A stretch of DNA of 64,000 bases, taken from positions 62,001 through 126,000 of the forward strand of contig NZ_JAJLLW010000009.1 of the NCBI RefSeq assembly GCF_020991005.1, written 5' to 3'. Positions 1 to 11,035 of the stretch are shown piece after piece (positions within the stretch are counted from its first letter, which is position 1; every line of letters begins with the position of its first letter). Below the pieces are notes generated by a model, which did not search any database, was not told where the DNA came from, and saw only the letters and a program-made list of their open reading frames with translations. The DNA is from Halomonas sp. CUBES01 (GTDB lineage: Bacteria > Pseudomonadota > Gammaproteobacteria > Pseudomonadales > Halomonadaceae). Made by a program: the position numbers and the translations under genes.

Positions 1-456
1 TACCTTGCGCGAGAAGTCGGCGAAGTAGTTTTCCAGAAACACCAGGCAGGCGCAGTCCTCCAGCGCCTGCACCTCGGGGTCGCGGCCCAGACCTTTCTTG
101 CCGATCATCGCCGCGACGCGCTGGGCCTCCTCGGCGCTGTAGCCGGCTTCCTCCATCAGCCGGGCGGTGGTCTCGCCCGCCCGCTTGCCCTGGTCGCGCC
201 GCCAGGTCAAATAGCCCACCCGTCCTTTATCGTAGTCTTCGCGGGGGACCTGCCAGCGCTGCAAGTGCTGGGCGCGTACCGCCAGTTGCAATAGCTCGCC
301 GGGTGCAGCGTAGATGGGCGTCAGCCACTTGCTCATGCGCTGGGCGTAGGCCAGTTCCTGGGGCATGGTGGTTCCGTCCTTGAGCGTGGTCGTACGCGGG
401 TCCTGTGCGTGAAGGCCATCGATGGCGTCAAGGGTTTTTTCAAAGGCGGTGGTCAT
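1..456 (-). CDS. DUF4202 family protein, C-terminus cut by window edge
   Basis: The first 152 codons of a reverse-strand gene lie here; no stop codon is reached before base 1, so the C-terminus is outside the window. The ATG is at 454-456. The protein starts MTTAFEKTLDAIDGLHAQDP and carries the segments AVRAQHLQRWQVPR and GRVGYLTWRR, which I recognise as DUF4202 family. The His in AQHLQRW and the later LEDCACLVFLENYF stretch are typical conserved positions. The biochemical role of the family is unknown to me; some databases mislabel members as glutamyl-tRNA synthetases, which the sequence does not support. It is transcribed divergently from serS. Confidence 0.8.
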   Translation of the reverse strand, partial: MTTAFEKTLDAIDGLHAQDPRTTTLKDGTTMPQELAYAQRMSKWLTPIYAAPGELLQLAVRAQHLQRWQVPREDYDKGRVGYLTWRRDQGKRAGETTARLMEEAGYSAEEAQRVAAMIGKKGLGRDPEVQALEDCACLVFLENYFADFSRKV

Positions 457-571
457 AAAGGCTCGCTTGGCGGGTCAAGGTCGATAAATTTCATGTTAGC
501 AGCGAAACCGCTCAGCGTTGAAATGGTGAATACGTGCGATGGCTTATGCAGCCAGTGCTGTACGCCCGTAG

Positions 572-2717
<2,146 letters not shown>

Positions 2718-2863
2718 GATGAATATCCCTTTATAGCCGCGCGGCAGGGCACGTGGCGGAGTAGATGGAGTCAGACTAGACTCTGCTTGGAATATGATCC
2801 GCTAAAGAAAGTTCAGCCGTGTCGGCCCGATCCAGGAGAGTTGCCAGAAGTTTGCACACTTGG

Positions 2864-2872
2864 TGCTACATT
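2864..2872 (+). promoter_or_regulatory. possible extended -10 for the AI-2E-type permease gene
   Basis: TGCTACATT fits the extended -10 pattern TGnTANNNT and lies about 50 bases before the ATG at 2922. No good -35 is seen at the right distance, which extended -10 promoters tolerate. Inferred from sequence alone. Confidence 0.35.
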
Positions 2873-2921
2873 ATCGTTGCCGCTTGGCTCAGGAGGCAAC
2901 ATCGCTTAGGGATGGAGGGGT

Positions 2922-4025
2922 ATGTCGAAGTTATCGGAAGAGGATTATCGTAGCATTCCATTGAATGCCACGCTGGCGCTGGCCGCCTTGGTGGTCATCA
3001 TGGCGGGCATGAAGATGGGGGCTGATCTGTTGGTGCCGCTTCTGCTTGCCATCTTCATTGCCGTTGTCTGCACATCGCCGGTGCATTGGCTACACCGCTG
3101 TGGGCTGGGGTTGCGATTATCCGCGCTGCTCACGCTGGGCTTCATGGCGGGTTTCCTGTCGTTGATCGGGCTGCTGGTGGTGAACAGTTTCAGTACCTTC
3201 ATCGAGGCGCTGCCCAATATAGAAGAACGCCTCTACGAGCACTACTGGGACATTCTGAATGCCCTGGCGTCGCGGGGCCTGGCGATTGATCCCGACCAGC
3301 TGAGTTCGATGCTCGAGATGGACGATGAAGGCTCCTGGGTGCCGATGCTATTAGGCGAGCTGGGCAACCTGTTCATGCAGAGTGCCATCGTTGCGCTGCT
3401 GGTGATCTTCATGCTGTTCGAGACGTTGAATTTCCGCGACAAGGTATCGTTGGCACTGGAAAACCCGGCGCCCAGCCTGAAGCGCTTCAGCGAATTCAGC
3501 CTGACGCTCAAGCGCTATCTCGCGGTGAAAACCGTGATCAGCCTGGCAACCGGGATTCTGGTGTGGCTTTCGTGCCTGATCGTCGGCGTGGAGTTTCCGC
3601 TGCTGTGGGGCGTGCTGGCCTTTGCGCTCAACTTCATTCCCAATATCGGGTCGGCCATCGCGGCGGTGCCACCGGTTCTGCTGCTGCTCGTGGCCCAGGA
3701 CGGCGGGATCCTGCAGGCCTTGCTGCTGGCAGCGGCCTATCTGGTCATCAACTTTGTGCTGGGCAATCTGGTGGAGCCACGCATAATGGGTCAGGCGCTG
3801 GGGCTTTCGACCTTTGTGGCGTTCCTGTCGCTGGTGGTATGGGGCTGGATGTTTGGCGCGGCGGGAATGCTGCTTTCTGTGCTGCTGACCATGACGCTAA
3901 AGATCGCGCTGGACAGTCATCCACAGACGCGCTGGATTGCTCACCTGCTGGGGCCAGGACGGCGGCGAGGGGATGGTTCGAGCCGTAGGGATGCACGACG
4001 TCCACCGTGGTTGAGACGCCATTGA
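2922..4025 (+). CDS. AI-2E family transporter (UPF0118 permease)
   Basis: A 367-residue inner-membrane protein with about eight hydrophobic segments. It shows the family layout: an N-terminal pair of segments, a hydrophilic periplasmic stretch (residues about 90-140), then LTLKRYLAVKTVISLATGILVWL, LNFIPNIGSAIAAVPPVLL and NLVEPRIMGQALGLSTFVAFLSL. Members have been proposed to export autoinducer-2 or to exchange Na+/H+ (halophile homologues); the substrate here cannot be told from sequence. GGAGGGG just before the ATG is a strong ribosome-binding site. The gene converges on trxA, with a shared terminator between them. Confidence 0.88.
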   Translation: MSKLSEEDYRSIPLNATLALAALVVIMAGMKMGADLLVPLLLAIFIAVVCTSPVHWLHRCGLGLRLSALLTLGFMAGFLSLIGLLVVNSFSTFIEALPNIEERLYEHYWDILNALASRGLAIDPDQLSSMLEMDDEGSWVPMLLGELGNLFMQSAIVALLVIFMLFETLNFRDKVSLALENPAPSLKRFSEFSLTLKRYLAVKTVISLATGILVWLSCLIVGVEFPLLWGVLAFALNFIPNIGSAIAAVPPVLLLLVAQDGGILQALLLAAAYLVINFVLGNLVEPRIMGQALGLSTFVAFLSLVVWGWMFGAAGMLLSVLLTMTLKIALDSHPQTRWIAHLLGPGRRRGDGSSRRDARRPPWLRRH

Positions 4026-4035
4026 AGGACAATCA

Positions 4036-4065
4036 AAACCGCCGACATTGCCGGCGGTTTTTTTT
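4036..4065. terminator. Bidirectional rho-independent terminator
   Basis: A 9-bp perfect stem (AAACCGCCG at 4036-4044 with CGGCGGTTT at 4052-4060), a 7-base loop and a T run after it. A-rich bases before the stem give a U run on the other strand too. It lies between the convergent permease and trxA genes and can end both. Confidence 0.9.
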
Positions 4066-4068
4066 GGA

Positions 4069-4392
4069 TTACGCGTTCTGGTCGATGAACTGGGTCAGCT
4101 GTGATTTTGACTGGGCGCCAACCAGTGAGGCCACTTTGGTGCCGGACTTGAACAGCATCACGGTGGGGACGCCGCGAACGCCTTGCTCGGCGGCGATCTC
4201 GGGGGCGTCGTCAACGTTGACGCTGACCACTTTCAGGTTGTCGCCGCGCTCGTCGGAGACTTCCTCGACCACCGGGGCCATTACTTTGCAGGGGCCACAC
4301 CAGGGGGCCCAGAACTTCAGCAGGACAGGCTGTTCGGCGTTGAGGACTTCCTGCTCAAAATTGGCGTTGGTGACATCAACATTGGTAGCCAT
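4069..4392 (-). CDS. trxA: Thioredoxin 1
   Basis: A 107-residue thioredoxin with the active site WCGPC (Cys32, Cys35), the buried Asp in VLLKFWAPW context and the cis-Pro GVPTVMLF. It reduces disulphides of ribonucleotide reductase, PAPS reductase (cysH lies 1.4 kb away) and, relevant here, thioredoxin-coupled ArsC. I chose the ATG at 4390-4392 because GGGAGAAACAA precedes it; the longer open frame upstream adds 31 residues not found in thioredoxins. Gene order trxA next to cysB is not a functional operon here, since they are divergent. Confidence 0.96.
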   Translation of the reverse strand: MATNVDVTNANFEQEVLNAEQPVLLKFWAPWCGPCKVMAPVVEEVSDERGDNLKVVSVNVDDAPEIAAEQGVRGVPTVMLFKSGTKVASLVGAQSKSQLTQFIDQNA

Positions 4393-5689
<1,297 letters not shown>

Positions 5690-5720
5690 GCCCGGGACAA
5701 AAGCTTGGGCCAAACGCAAA

Positions 5721-5755
5721 TCGGCTGCGCTGAATAATGATTCAGACGCAGCCGA
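5721..5755. terminator. Stem-loop between convergent cysB and cysH
   Basis: A 9-bp perfect stem (TCGGCTGCG at 5721-5729, CGCAGCCGA at 5747-5755) topped by a second CTGA/TCAG pairing. No T run follows on either strand, so it is either a weak terminator or a 3' processing and stability structure. Confidence 0.5.
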
Positions 5756-5786
5756 GTGAGGGTCGTGGGGCGGTGGCGAAGACCTT

Positions 5787-6407
5787 TCAGTGCTGTAAAT
5801 GCAGCCCGCACTCGCGCTTTTCCTCGACCTTGGTGGGGTCAAAGTAGTCGAAATTGTTGGGCAGGTCGTGGGCCTGCAGGTAGTCATACATGTCCTTGGC
5901 GGTCCACTGAAGCAGGGGCGCCACCTTCAACAAGCCGTCCTCATTGCGGCTGACCGGCTGCATCTTGGCGCGTTCGGGGGTGTCTTCCGCGCGCAGCGCG
6001 GTAAACCAGACATCCGGCCGCATTTCCCTGAGCGCGCGCTCGAAAGGTTCGATTTTTACTTCCTGGGTAAAGACATCGTGACGCGGGTCATCAATCCCGG
6101 GCATCGGGCCTTCCAGCGCTTCGCGGTGGGCGCGGGTTCGTTTGGGCAGGAAGCTGACAATGTTCAGGTTCAGCCGCTTGATCAGCGCATCGGCAAACTG
6201 GTAGGTGGCCTCGGTGTTGTAGCCGCTGTCCATCCACACAATGGGGATGTCGGGACGTACCTGGGTCACCATGTGCAGTATCACCGCCTCGAAGGGGCGG
6301 AAGTTGGTCGTGCAAATCGGCCGCTGGCCCTGACGAAAGGCCCATTCGATCAACCCCTGAGGGTCGTTGGCGAAATCGCTGTTAACAGTGTCTAGATCAG
6401 ACGACAT
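5787..6407 (-). CDS. cysH: Phosphoadenylyl-sulphate (PAPS) reductase
   Basis: Reduces PAPS to sulphite with thioredoxin as electron donor. The 206-residue protein has the PP-loop-type fold segments IVWMDSGYNTEATYQFADAL and the catalytic C-terminal ECGLH. The CC...CxxC cysteine pairs that bind the 4Fe-4S cluster of APS reductases are absent, so I call it a PAPS-specific enzyme. It is somewhat shorter than E. coli CysH (244), mainly at the N-terminus. AAGGAGG precedes the ATG at 6405-6407. The region 6408-6524 downstream of pabB is AT-rich and holds its promoter. Confidence 0.93.
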   Translation of the reverse strand: MSSDLDTVNSDFANDPQGLIEWAFRQGQRPICTTNFRPFEAVILHMVTQVRPDIPIVWMDSGYNTEATYQFADALIKRLNLNIVSFLPKRTRAHREALEGPMPGIDDPRHDVFTQEVKIEPFERALREMRPDVWFTALRAEDTPERAKMQPVSRNEDGLLKVAPLLQWTAKDMYDYLQAHDLPNNFDYFDPTKVEEKRECGLHLQH

Positions 6408-6524
6408 GCTGCCTCCTTGTGTGTGGGCAAGATCGTCACGTTAGGCTACCAAAGGCCCGGCGGTTCGCCCCAATACCGTTTGGTTTGGCTTTTATATTTC
6501 TTTTTGATTTAAAACGCTGCTTTC

Positions 6525-7880
6525 TTATTCCAGAGCGCCAATAAGGTGGCGAATCTTGTCGTGGGTTTCGGTGTATTCCTCTTCGGCCTTGGAATCCGCC
6601 ACCAGGCCGCCACCGCCCCACACGTGCAGCCTTCCGGCATCCGCCACTACGGTGCGGATTGCGATTGAGGTATCCATGCTCCCCCGCACGTCCACATAAC
6701 CAAGGCTGCCGCAATAGACGCTGCGCTGGCAGGGTTCCAGCTCGTCGATGATCTGCATGGCGCGGATCTTGGGGGCGCCGGTGATCGAGCCGCCGGGAAA
6801 AGCGGCGGCCAGCAGCGCCAGCGCCGCGCGGGGGTCGGGTAGCTGGCCCTGGATGACGCTGACCAGATGGTGCACGTTGGGGTAACTCTCCAGCTGGCAG
6901 AGCTGCGGCACGCGAATGGAGCCGGGCTGGCAGACGCGCCCCAGGTCGTTGCGCAGCAGGTCGACAATCATCACGTTTTCCGCGCGGTCCTTGGTGCTGG
7001 TGAGCAGTTCCTCGGCAAGCGCGCGGTCTTCATCGGGGGTTGATCCGCGTGGTCGGGTGCCTTTGATCGGCCGGGTTTCCACCTGGCCTTCGTGGCAGCG
7101 AATAAAGCGCTCGGGGGATAGCGACAGTACGGCCTTGTCCTGCCAGGCCATGTAGCCGGAAAAGGGTGTCGGAGTGGCGTGGCGCAGGCGTAGGTACGCC
7201 TCCCACTCGTCGCCCTGGTAGGGTGCCGAAAAGCGCTGGGCCAGATTGATCTGGTAGCAGTCACCGGCGCGGATGTAGTCTTGCACGGCGTGAAAGCGCT
7301 TGAGGTAGTCAGCGCGGCTAAGTTGGGGCTGGAAGGGGGCTGCCAGACCGAAGGGCGTGGTGGGTGGCGTCGCATGTTCAAGCCAGCGCATGACCTGCTC
7401 CCGGCGCGCGGGCGTGGCCACCAGCCAGGTTTGCTGAGTGTGGTGGTCAAAGGTAATGCACCAGTCATAAAGCCCGATGCGCGCCTGGGGCAGGGCGGTG
7501 ACGCAGGGCTGTTGACTGACAATGGATTGCTGCTCGCGGCCAAGGTCGTAGCTCCAGTAGCCGATCAGCCCCCCCGCAAACGGCAGCTCGCCCATATCCG
7601 CTGCCGGGATAGGCAACTGTTCAAGCAGCCACTGCTGGGGAGCAAAGGCATCCTGCCACTCGCCCGGCATGTTGAACTGGCCAGAAACAAGCCTGGGAAT
7701 GCCGTGGGCATCGATCTCCAGCGTGGCTAGCGGGTCGCTGCTGAGGATGTCAAACCGGCCGTTGGCCACCGGACGTCCGCTATCCAGCAATACCGCGCCG
7801 GGGCGCTGGCGCAACGGCGCGAACGTCGCGAGCGGGTCGGGTAGATAGGGCAGTGCCGTCAGTGTCAACGCCGATGTCAT
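6525..7880 (-). CDS. pabB: Aminodeoxychorismate synthase component I
   Basis: Converts chorismate plus ammonia from PabA to 4-amino-4-deoxychorismate, for folate synthesis. It has the anthranilate-synthase I fold: an N-terminal domain (FDILSSDPLATLEI, FAGGLIGYWSYDLGRE) and a chorismate-binding C-terminal domain with RFIRCHEGQVETRPIKGTRPRG, LLRNDLGRVC, FPGGSITGAPKIRAMQII and the terminal VWGGGGLVADSKAEEEY. The PIKGT motif, with Lys rather than the Ala of TrpE-type PIAGT, supports PabB over TrpE. I chose the ATG at 7878-7880, because ALTLTALPYLPDP then aligns with the usual PabB start; an in-frame ATG 11 codons upstream (7913) is possible. Confidence 0.92.
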   Translation of the reverse strand: MTSALTLTALPYLPDPLATFAPLRQRPGAVLLDSGRPVANGRFDILSSDPLATLEIDAHGIPRLVSGQFNMPGEWQDAFAPQQWLLEQLPIPAADMGELPFAGGLIGYWSYDLGREQQSIVSQQPCVTALPQARIGLYDWCITFDHHTQQTWLVATPARREQVMRWLEHATPPTTPFGLAAPFQPQLSRADYLKRFHAVQDYIRAGDCYQINLAQRFSAPYQGDEWEAYLRLRHATPTPFSGYMAWQDKAVLSLSPERFIRCHEGQVETRPIKGTRPRGSTPDEDRALAEELLTSTKDRAENVMIVDLLRNDLGRVCQPGSIRVPQLCQLESYPNVHHLVSVIQGQLPDPRAALALLAAAFPGGSITGAPKIRAMQIIDELEPCQRSVYCGSLGYVDVRGSMDTSIAIRTVVADAGRLHVWGGGGLVADSKAEEEYTETHDKIRHLIGALE

Positions 7881-8018
7881 GGAGCAAACGCCTAGCCGAG
7901 TGAGGCGATGCATTTTAGAGGGCGTTCAGCACGGACACCAGCCGATCTTCTTGACGCGGTTCTCACGTTTGTCGCTTGGAGATAAAAAGCGTCGTTAACG
8001 TCGGCGTTTTACGGCTGG

Positions 8019-8030
8019 ATTGTCGACACC
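8019..8030. promoter_or_regulatory. PrpR-type operator half, upstream copy
   Basis: ATTGTCGACACC shares the TTGTCGACA core with the perfect palindrome at 8135-8148. It lies upstream of the prpR -10 box and may be a second binding site for the GntR regulator encoded next. Inferred. Confidence 0.45.
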
Positions 8031-8050
8031 GATAAAAACGATGGCCCTAA

Positions 8051-8076
8051 GTCGTACGACAAAAGACGCATATAAT
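8051..8076 (+). promoter_or_regulatory. prpR promoter with palindrome over the -35 region
   Basis: A consensus -10 TATAAT stands at 8071-8076. The position expected for -35 is covered by the perfect palindrome GTCGTACGAC (8051-8060). There is no good -35 hexamer, as in activated or tightly repressed promoters. The start of transcription would be near 8083, giving a 70-base leader. Confidence 0.6.
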
Positions 8077-8134
8077 CCAGTGTTAGCCACGGTTGACGGC
8101 GGTAGGGCAGGGGACTAAAGTTGCTTTATCATTT

Positions 8135-8148
8135 AATTGTCGACAATT
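8135..8148. promoter_or_regulatory. 14-bp palindromic operator before prpR
   Basis: AATTGTCGACAATT is a perfect 14-bp palindrome ending 4 bases before the prpR ATG. Its GT-n-AC core form suits FCD-subfamily GntR regulators, which often control their own operon. Placed here it would block transcription elongation or initiation, and it leaves prpR without an obvious Shine-Dalgarno sequence. Confidence 0.7.
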
Positions 8149-8152
8149 TATC

Positions 8153-8893
8153 ATGACGCTAACAGCCACAACGATATCGAAAGAGGCTTCAGGGCACGAG
8201 GCGACGTCTCCTGAAGTGCGCACCTTGGCCGAGCGGGTTTTTCACCAGCTTCAGGATGCCATCGTACGCGGTGAGCTCGCCCCGGGGAGCAAGATTACCG
8301 AACCGGGGCTGTCGAAAACCTACGGGATTTCCCGCGGTCCGCTGCGCGAAGCCATGCGACGCCTGGAGGCCCACCGGCTGATCGAACGTGTGCCGCACGT
8401 GGGCGCCCGGGTGGTCAAGCTTTCCATGAAGGAGCTTCTCGAGCTGTTTGACCTGCGCGAGGCACTGGAAAGCATGGCCGCCCGGCTGGCCGCCGAGCAC
8501 ATGTCCGCCGACGATATTCAGGGGCTGCGCGACGTGCTGGCGCTGCACGAAGGGCAAAGCGACCTGAAACGCGGCGAGGCCTACTATCAGCGTGAAGGCG
8601 ACCTGGATTTCCACTACCGCATCGTGCAGGGCAGCCACAACAAGATGCTGATGAACCTGCTGTGCGATGACCTCTATTACCTGGTGCGTCTCTACCGGAC
8701 CCAGTTCAGCGCCAGCGGTGCGCGTCCTCAGCGCGCCTTCGTCGAACACCACCGTATTGTCGATGCCATCGAAGCCGGTGATGCCGAACTCGCCGAGCTA
8801 TTGATGCGCCGCCACGTCAGCGCTTCCCGCGCCAACGTCGCCGACCGCTACGCCGCCATTCTCGACCCACAGACAACGACACCCACGGCCTGA
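8153..8893 (+). CDS. prpR: GntR-family (FCD) regulator of the 2-methylcitrate operon
   Basis: A 246-residue repressor-type protein. Residues about 22-92 form a GntR winged helix (RVFHQLQDAIVRGELAPGSK, LSKTYGISRGPLREAMRRLE, VGARVV), and the rest is an all-helical FCD ligand-binding domain (LFDLREALESMAARLAA, FHYRIVQGSHN, EHHRIVDAIEAGD). The FCD domain usually binds a metal and an organic acid, probably methylcitrate here. The ATG at 8153 is chosen as the first in-frame ATG leaving the whole domain intact; no good ribosome-binding site is visible. It precedes prpB by 42 bp, so it is part of the operon. It is not related to the sigma-54 PrpR of Salmonella. Confidence 0.88.
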   Translation: MTLTATTISKEASGHEATSPEVRTLAERVFHQLQDAIVRGELAPGSKITEPGLSKTYGISRGPLREAMRRLEAHRLIERVPHVGARVVKLSMKELLELFDLREALESMAARLAAEHMSADDIQGLRDVLALHEGQSDLKRGEAYYQREGDLDFHYRIVQGSHNKMLMNLLCDDLYYLVRLYRTQFSASGARPQRAFVEHHRIVDAIEAGDAELAELLMRRHVSASRANVADRYAAILDPQTTTPTA

Positions 8894-8935
8894 TACGCCG
8901 TTTGCCCGTGTCGGATTATAAAGGAGTCAACGCTC

Positions 8936-9847
8936 ATGTCTCAGTCCCCCTCGCGTCCTGCATCGAGGCTCACGCCGGGCGCTCGCTTTCGTACGGCGCT
9001 GGACGAAAGCCGTCCGCTGCCGATTCTCGGTACCATTAATGCCTATACCGCGATGATGGCCGAGCGGGTGGGCCACCAGGCGATTTACCTATCGGGCGGT
9101 GGCGTGGCGAACGCGTCCTTTGGCCTGCCGGACTTGGGGATGACCACCATGAACGACGTGGTCGAAGACGCCCACCGTATCTGTGGGGCCACCGATGTGC
9201 CGCTGCTGGTGGATATCGATACCGGCTGGGGTGGCGCCTTCAATATCGCGCGTACCGTGAAGGAAATGCAGCGTGCGGGGGTTGCGGCGGTGCACCTGGA
9301 AGACCAGGTGGCCCAGAAGCGCTGCGGGCACCGCCCCAATAAAGCCATCGTCTCCCAGCAGGAAATGGTCGACCGCATCAAAGCCGCTGCGGATGCCAAG
9401 CTCGACCCCGAGTTCTATCTGATTGCACGCACCGATGCCTTCCAGAAAGAAGGGCTCGACGCGGCCATCGAGCGCGCCAATGCCTGCGTCGAGGCGGGTG
9501 CCGATGCCATCTTCGCCGAAGCGGTGCATACCCTGGGTGACTACCAAGCCTTCTGCGAGCGGGTCAACGCGCCGATTCTCGCCAATATTACCGAGTTTGG
9601 CGCCACGCCGTTATTCACCCAGCAGGCGTTGGGTGATGTCGGCTGCCGCATGGTGCTGTATCCGCTATCGGCCTTCCGCGCGATGAACGCCGCCGCGCTG
9701 CATGTCTACCAGAGCATTCTGGACAACGGCCACCAGAAAGACGTGGTGGACACCATGCAGACCCGCGATGAGCTTTATGACTTTTTGAACTACCACGATT
9801 TCGAGCAAAAGCTCGACGCGCTATTTGCCGAGCAGAAAAACGCTTAA
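8936..9847 (+). CDS. prpB: Methylisocitrate lyase
   Basis: Last step of the methylcitrate cycle: splits 2-methylisocitrate into pyruvate and succinate. The 303-residue protein belongs to the PEP mutase/isocitrate lyase superfamily, with the Mg2+-binding [16 protein letters not shown], the catalytic loop KRCGHRPNK (Cys general acid) and [27 protein letters not shown] before the ATG is a strong ribosome-binding site. Confidence 0.97.
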   Translation: MSQSPSRPASRLTPGARFRTALDESRPLPILGTINAYTAMMAERVGHQAIYLSGGGVANASFGLPDLGMTTMNDVVEDAHRICGATDVPLLVDIDTGWGGAFNIARTVKEMQRAGVAAVHLEDQVAQKRCGHRPNKAIVSQQEMVDRIKAAADAKLDPEFYLIARTDAFQKEGLDAAIERANACVEAGADAIFAEAVHTLGDYQAFCERVNAPILANITEFGATPLFTQQALGDVGCRMVLYPLSAFRAMNAAALHVYQSILDNGHQKDVVDTMQTRDELYDFLNYHDFEQKLDALFAEQKNA

Positions 9848-9895
9848 CCCATTACAACGCTTACAACCTACAAGAATCGCGACAGGAGACACGAT

Positions 9896-11023
9896 ATGGC
9901 TGACAAACCGCAAAACAGCGCAGGACTGCGTGGACAAAGCGCTGGTAGTACCGCGCTGTGTACCGTCGGCAAAACGGGCTCAGGGTTGACCTACCGCGGT
10001 TTCGATATCAAGGAGCTGGCCGAAAAAGCCAAGTTCGAAGAGGTCGCCTTCCTGCTGTTAAAGGGCAAGCTGCCCAACCAGACCGAGCTGGATGACTACA
10101 TCGCCAAGCTGAAAAGCCTGCGCGGCTTGCCCAGCGCCTTGAAAGCCGTGCTGGAAGAGATTCCCAAAGACGCCCATCCGATGGATGTCATGCGCACCGG
10201 TACCTCGATGCTCGGCAATCTGGAAACCGAGGAAAGCTTTGGCGAACAGGATGACGTGGCCGACCGGCTGCTTGCCGTCCTGCCGTCGATCATCTGCTAC
10301 TGGTACCGTTTCACCCACGATGGCGTGCGTATCAAGACCGAAACCGACGACGCCTCGGTGGGTGGCCACTTTCTGCATATGCTGCGCGGTGAGCCGGCCT
10401 CCGAGCTGCATGCCCGGGTGATGAACGTCTCGCTGATTCTTTACGCCGAGCACGAATTCAACGCCTCGACGTTTACCGCCCGGGTGTGCGCCTCGACGCT
10501 TTCCGACATGCATTCCTGCGTGACCGGGGCGATTGGCTCGCTGCGCGGCCCGCTACACGGCGGCGCCAACGAGGCGGCGATGGCGATGATCGAGAACTGG
10601 TCATCCCCGGAAGAAGCCGAGCGCGAGATGCTCGGCATGCTGGAGCGCAAAGAGAAGATCATGGGCTTCGGGCACGCCATCTATCGCGAGTCCGACCCGC
10701 GCAACGCCATTATCAAGCACTGGTCGAAAAAACTTGCCGACGATGTGGGCGATAAGGTGCTGTACCCCGTCTCGGAGCGCTGCGAAGCGGTCATGTGGCG
10801 CGAGAAGAAACTGTTCTGCAACGCCGACTTTTTCCATGCCAGCGCCTATCACTTCATGGGCATTCCGACCAAGCTGTTCACGCCGATCTTTGTGATGTCG
10901 CGCCTCACCGGCTGGGCCGCCCACGTGTTCGAGCAGCGCGAAAACAACCGCATTATTCGTCCCAGCGCCGACTATACCGGCCCTGAAAAGAGCGAGTGGG
11001 TGCCCATTGAAGACCGCGACTGA
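9896..11023 (+). CDS. prpC: 2-methylcitrate synthase
   Basis: Condenses propionyl-CoA with oxaloacetate to 2-methylcitrate. The 375-residue protein is a citrate-synthase fold enzyme of the short PrpC type, with LRGPLHGGANEAAM (catalytic His), GFGHAIYRESDPRN (catalytic His) and, near the C-terminus, FTPIFVMSRLTGWAAHVFEQ (catalytic Asp is replaced by context in this family, position not checked). CAGGAG precedes the ATG. Its TGA is 12 bases before the acnD ATG, so the two are translated together. Confidence 0.95.
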   Translation: MADKPQNSAGLRGQSAGSTALCTVGKTGSGLTYRGFDIKELAEKAKFEEVAFLLLKGKLPNQTELDDYIAKLKSLRGLPSALKAVLEEIPKDAHPMDVMRTGTSMLGNLETEESFGEQDDVADRLLAVLPSIICYWYRFTHDGVRIKTETDDASVGGHFLHMLRGEPASELHARVMNVSLILYAEHEFNASTFTARVCASTLSDMHSCVTGAIGSLRGPLHGGANEAAMAMIENWSSPEEAEREMLGMLERKEKIMGFGHAIYRESDPRNAIIKHWSKKLADDVGDKVLYPVSERCEAVMWREKKLFCNADFFHASAYHFMGIPTKLFTPIFVMSRLTGWAAHVFEQRENNRIIRPSADYTGPEKSEWVPIEDRD

Positions 11024-11035
11024 GTGAGAGTGCTG

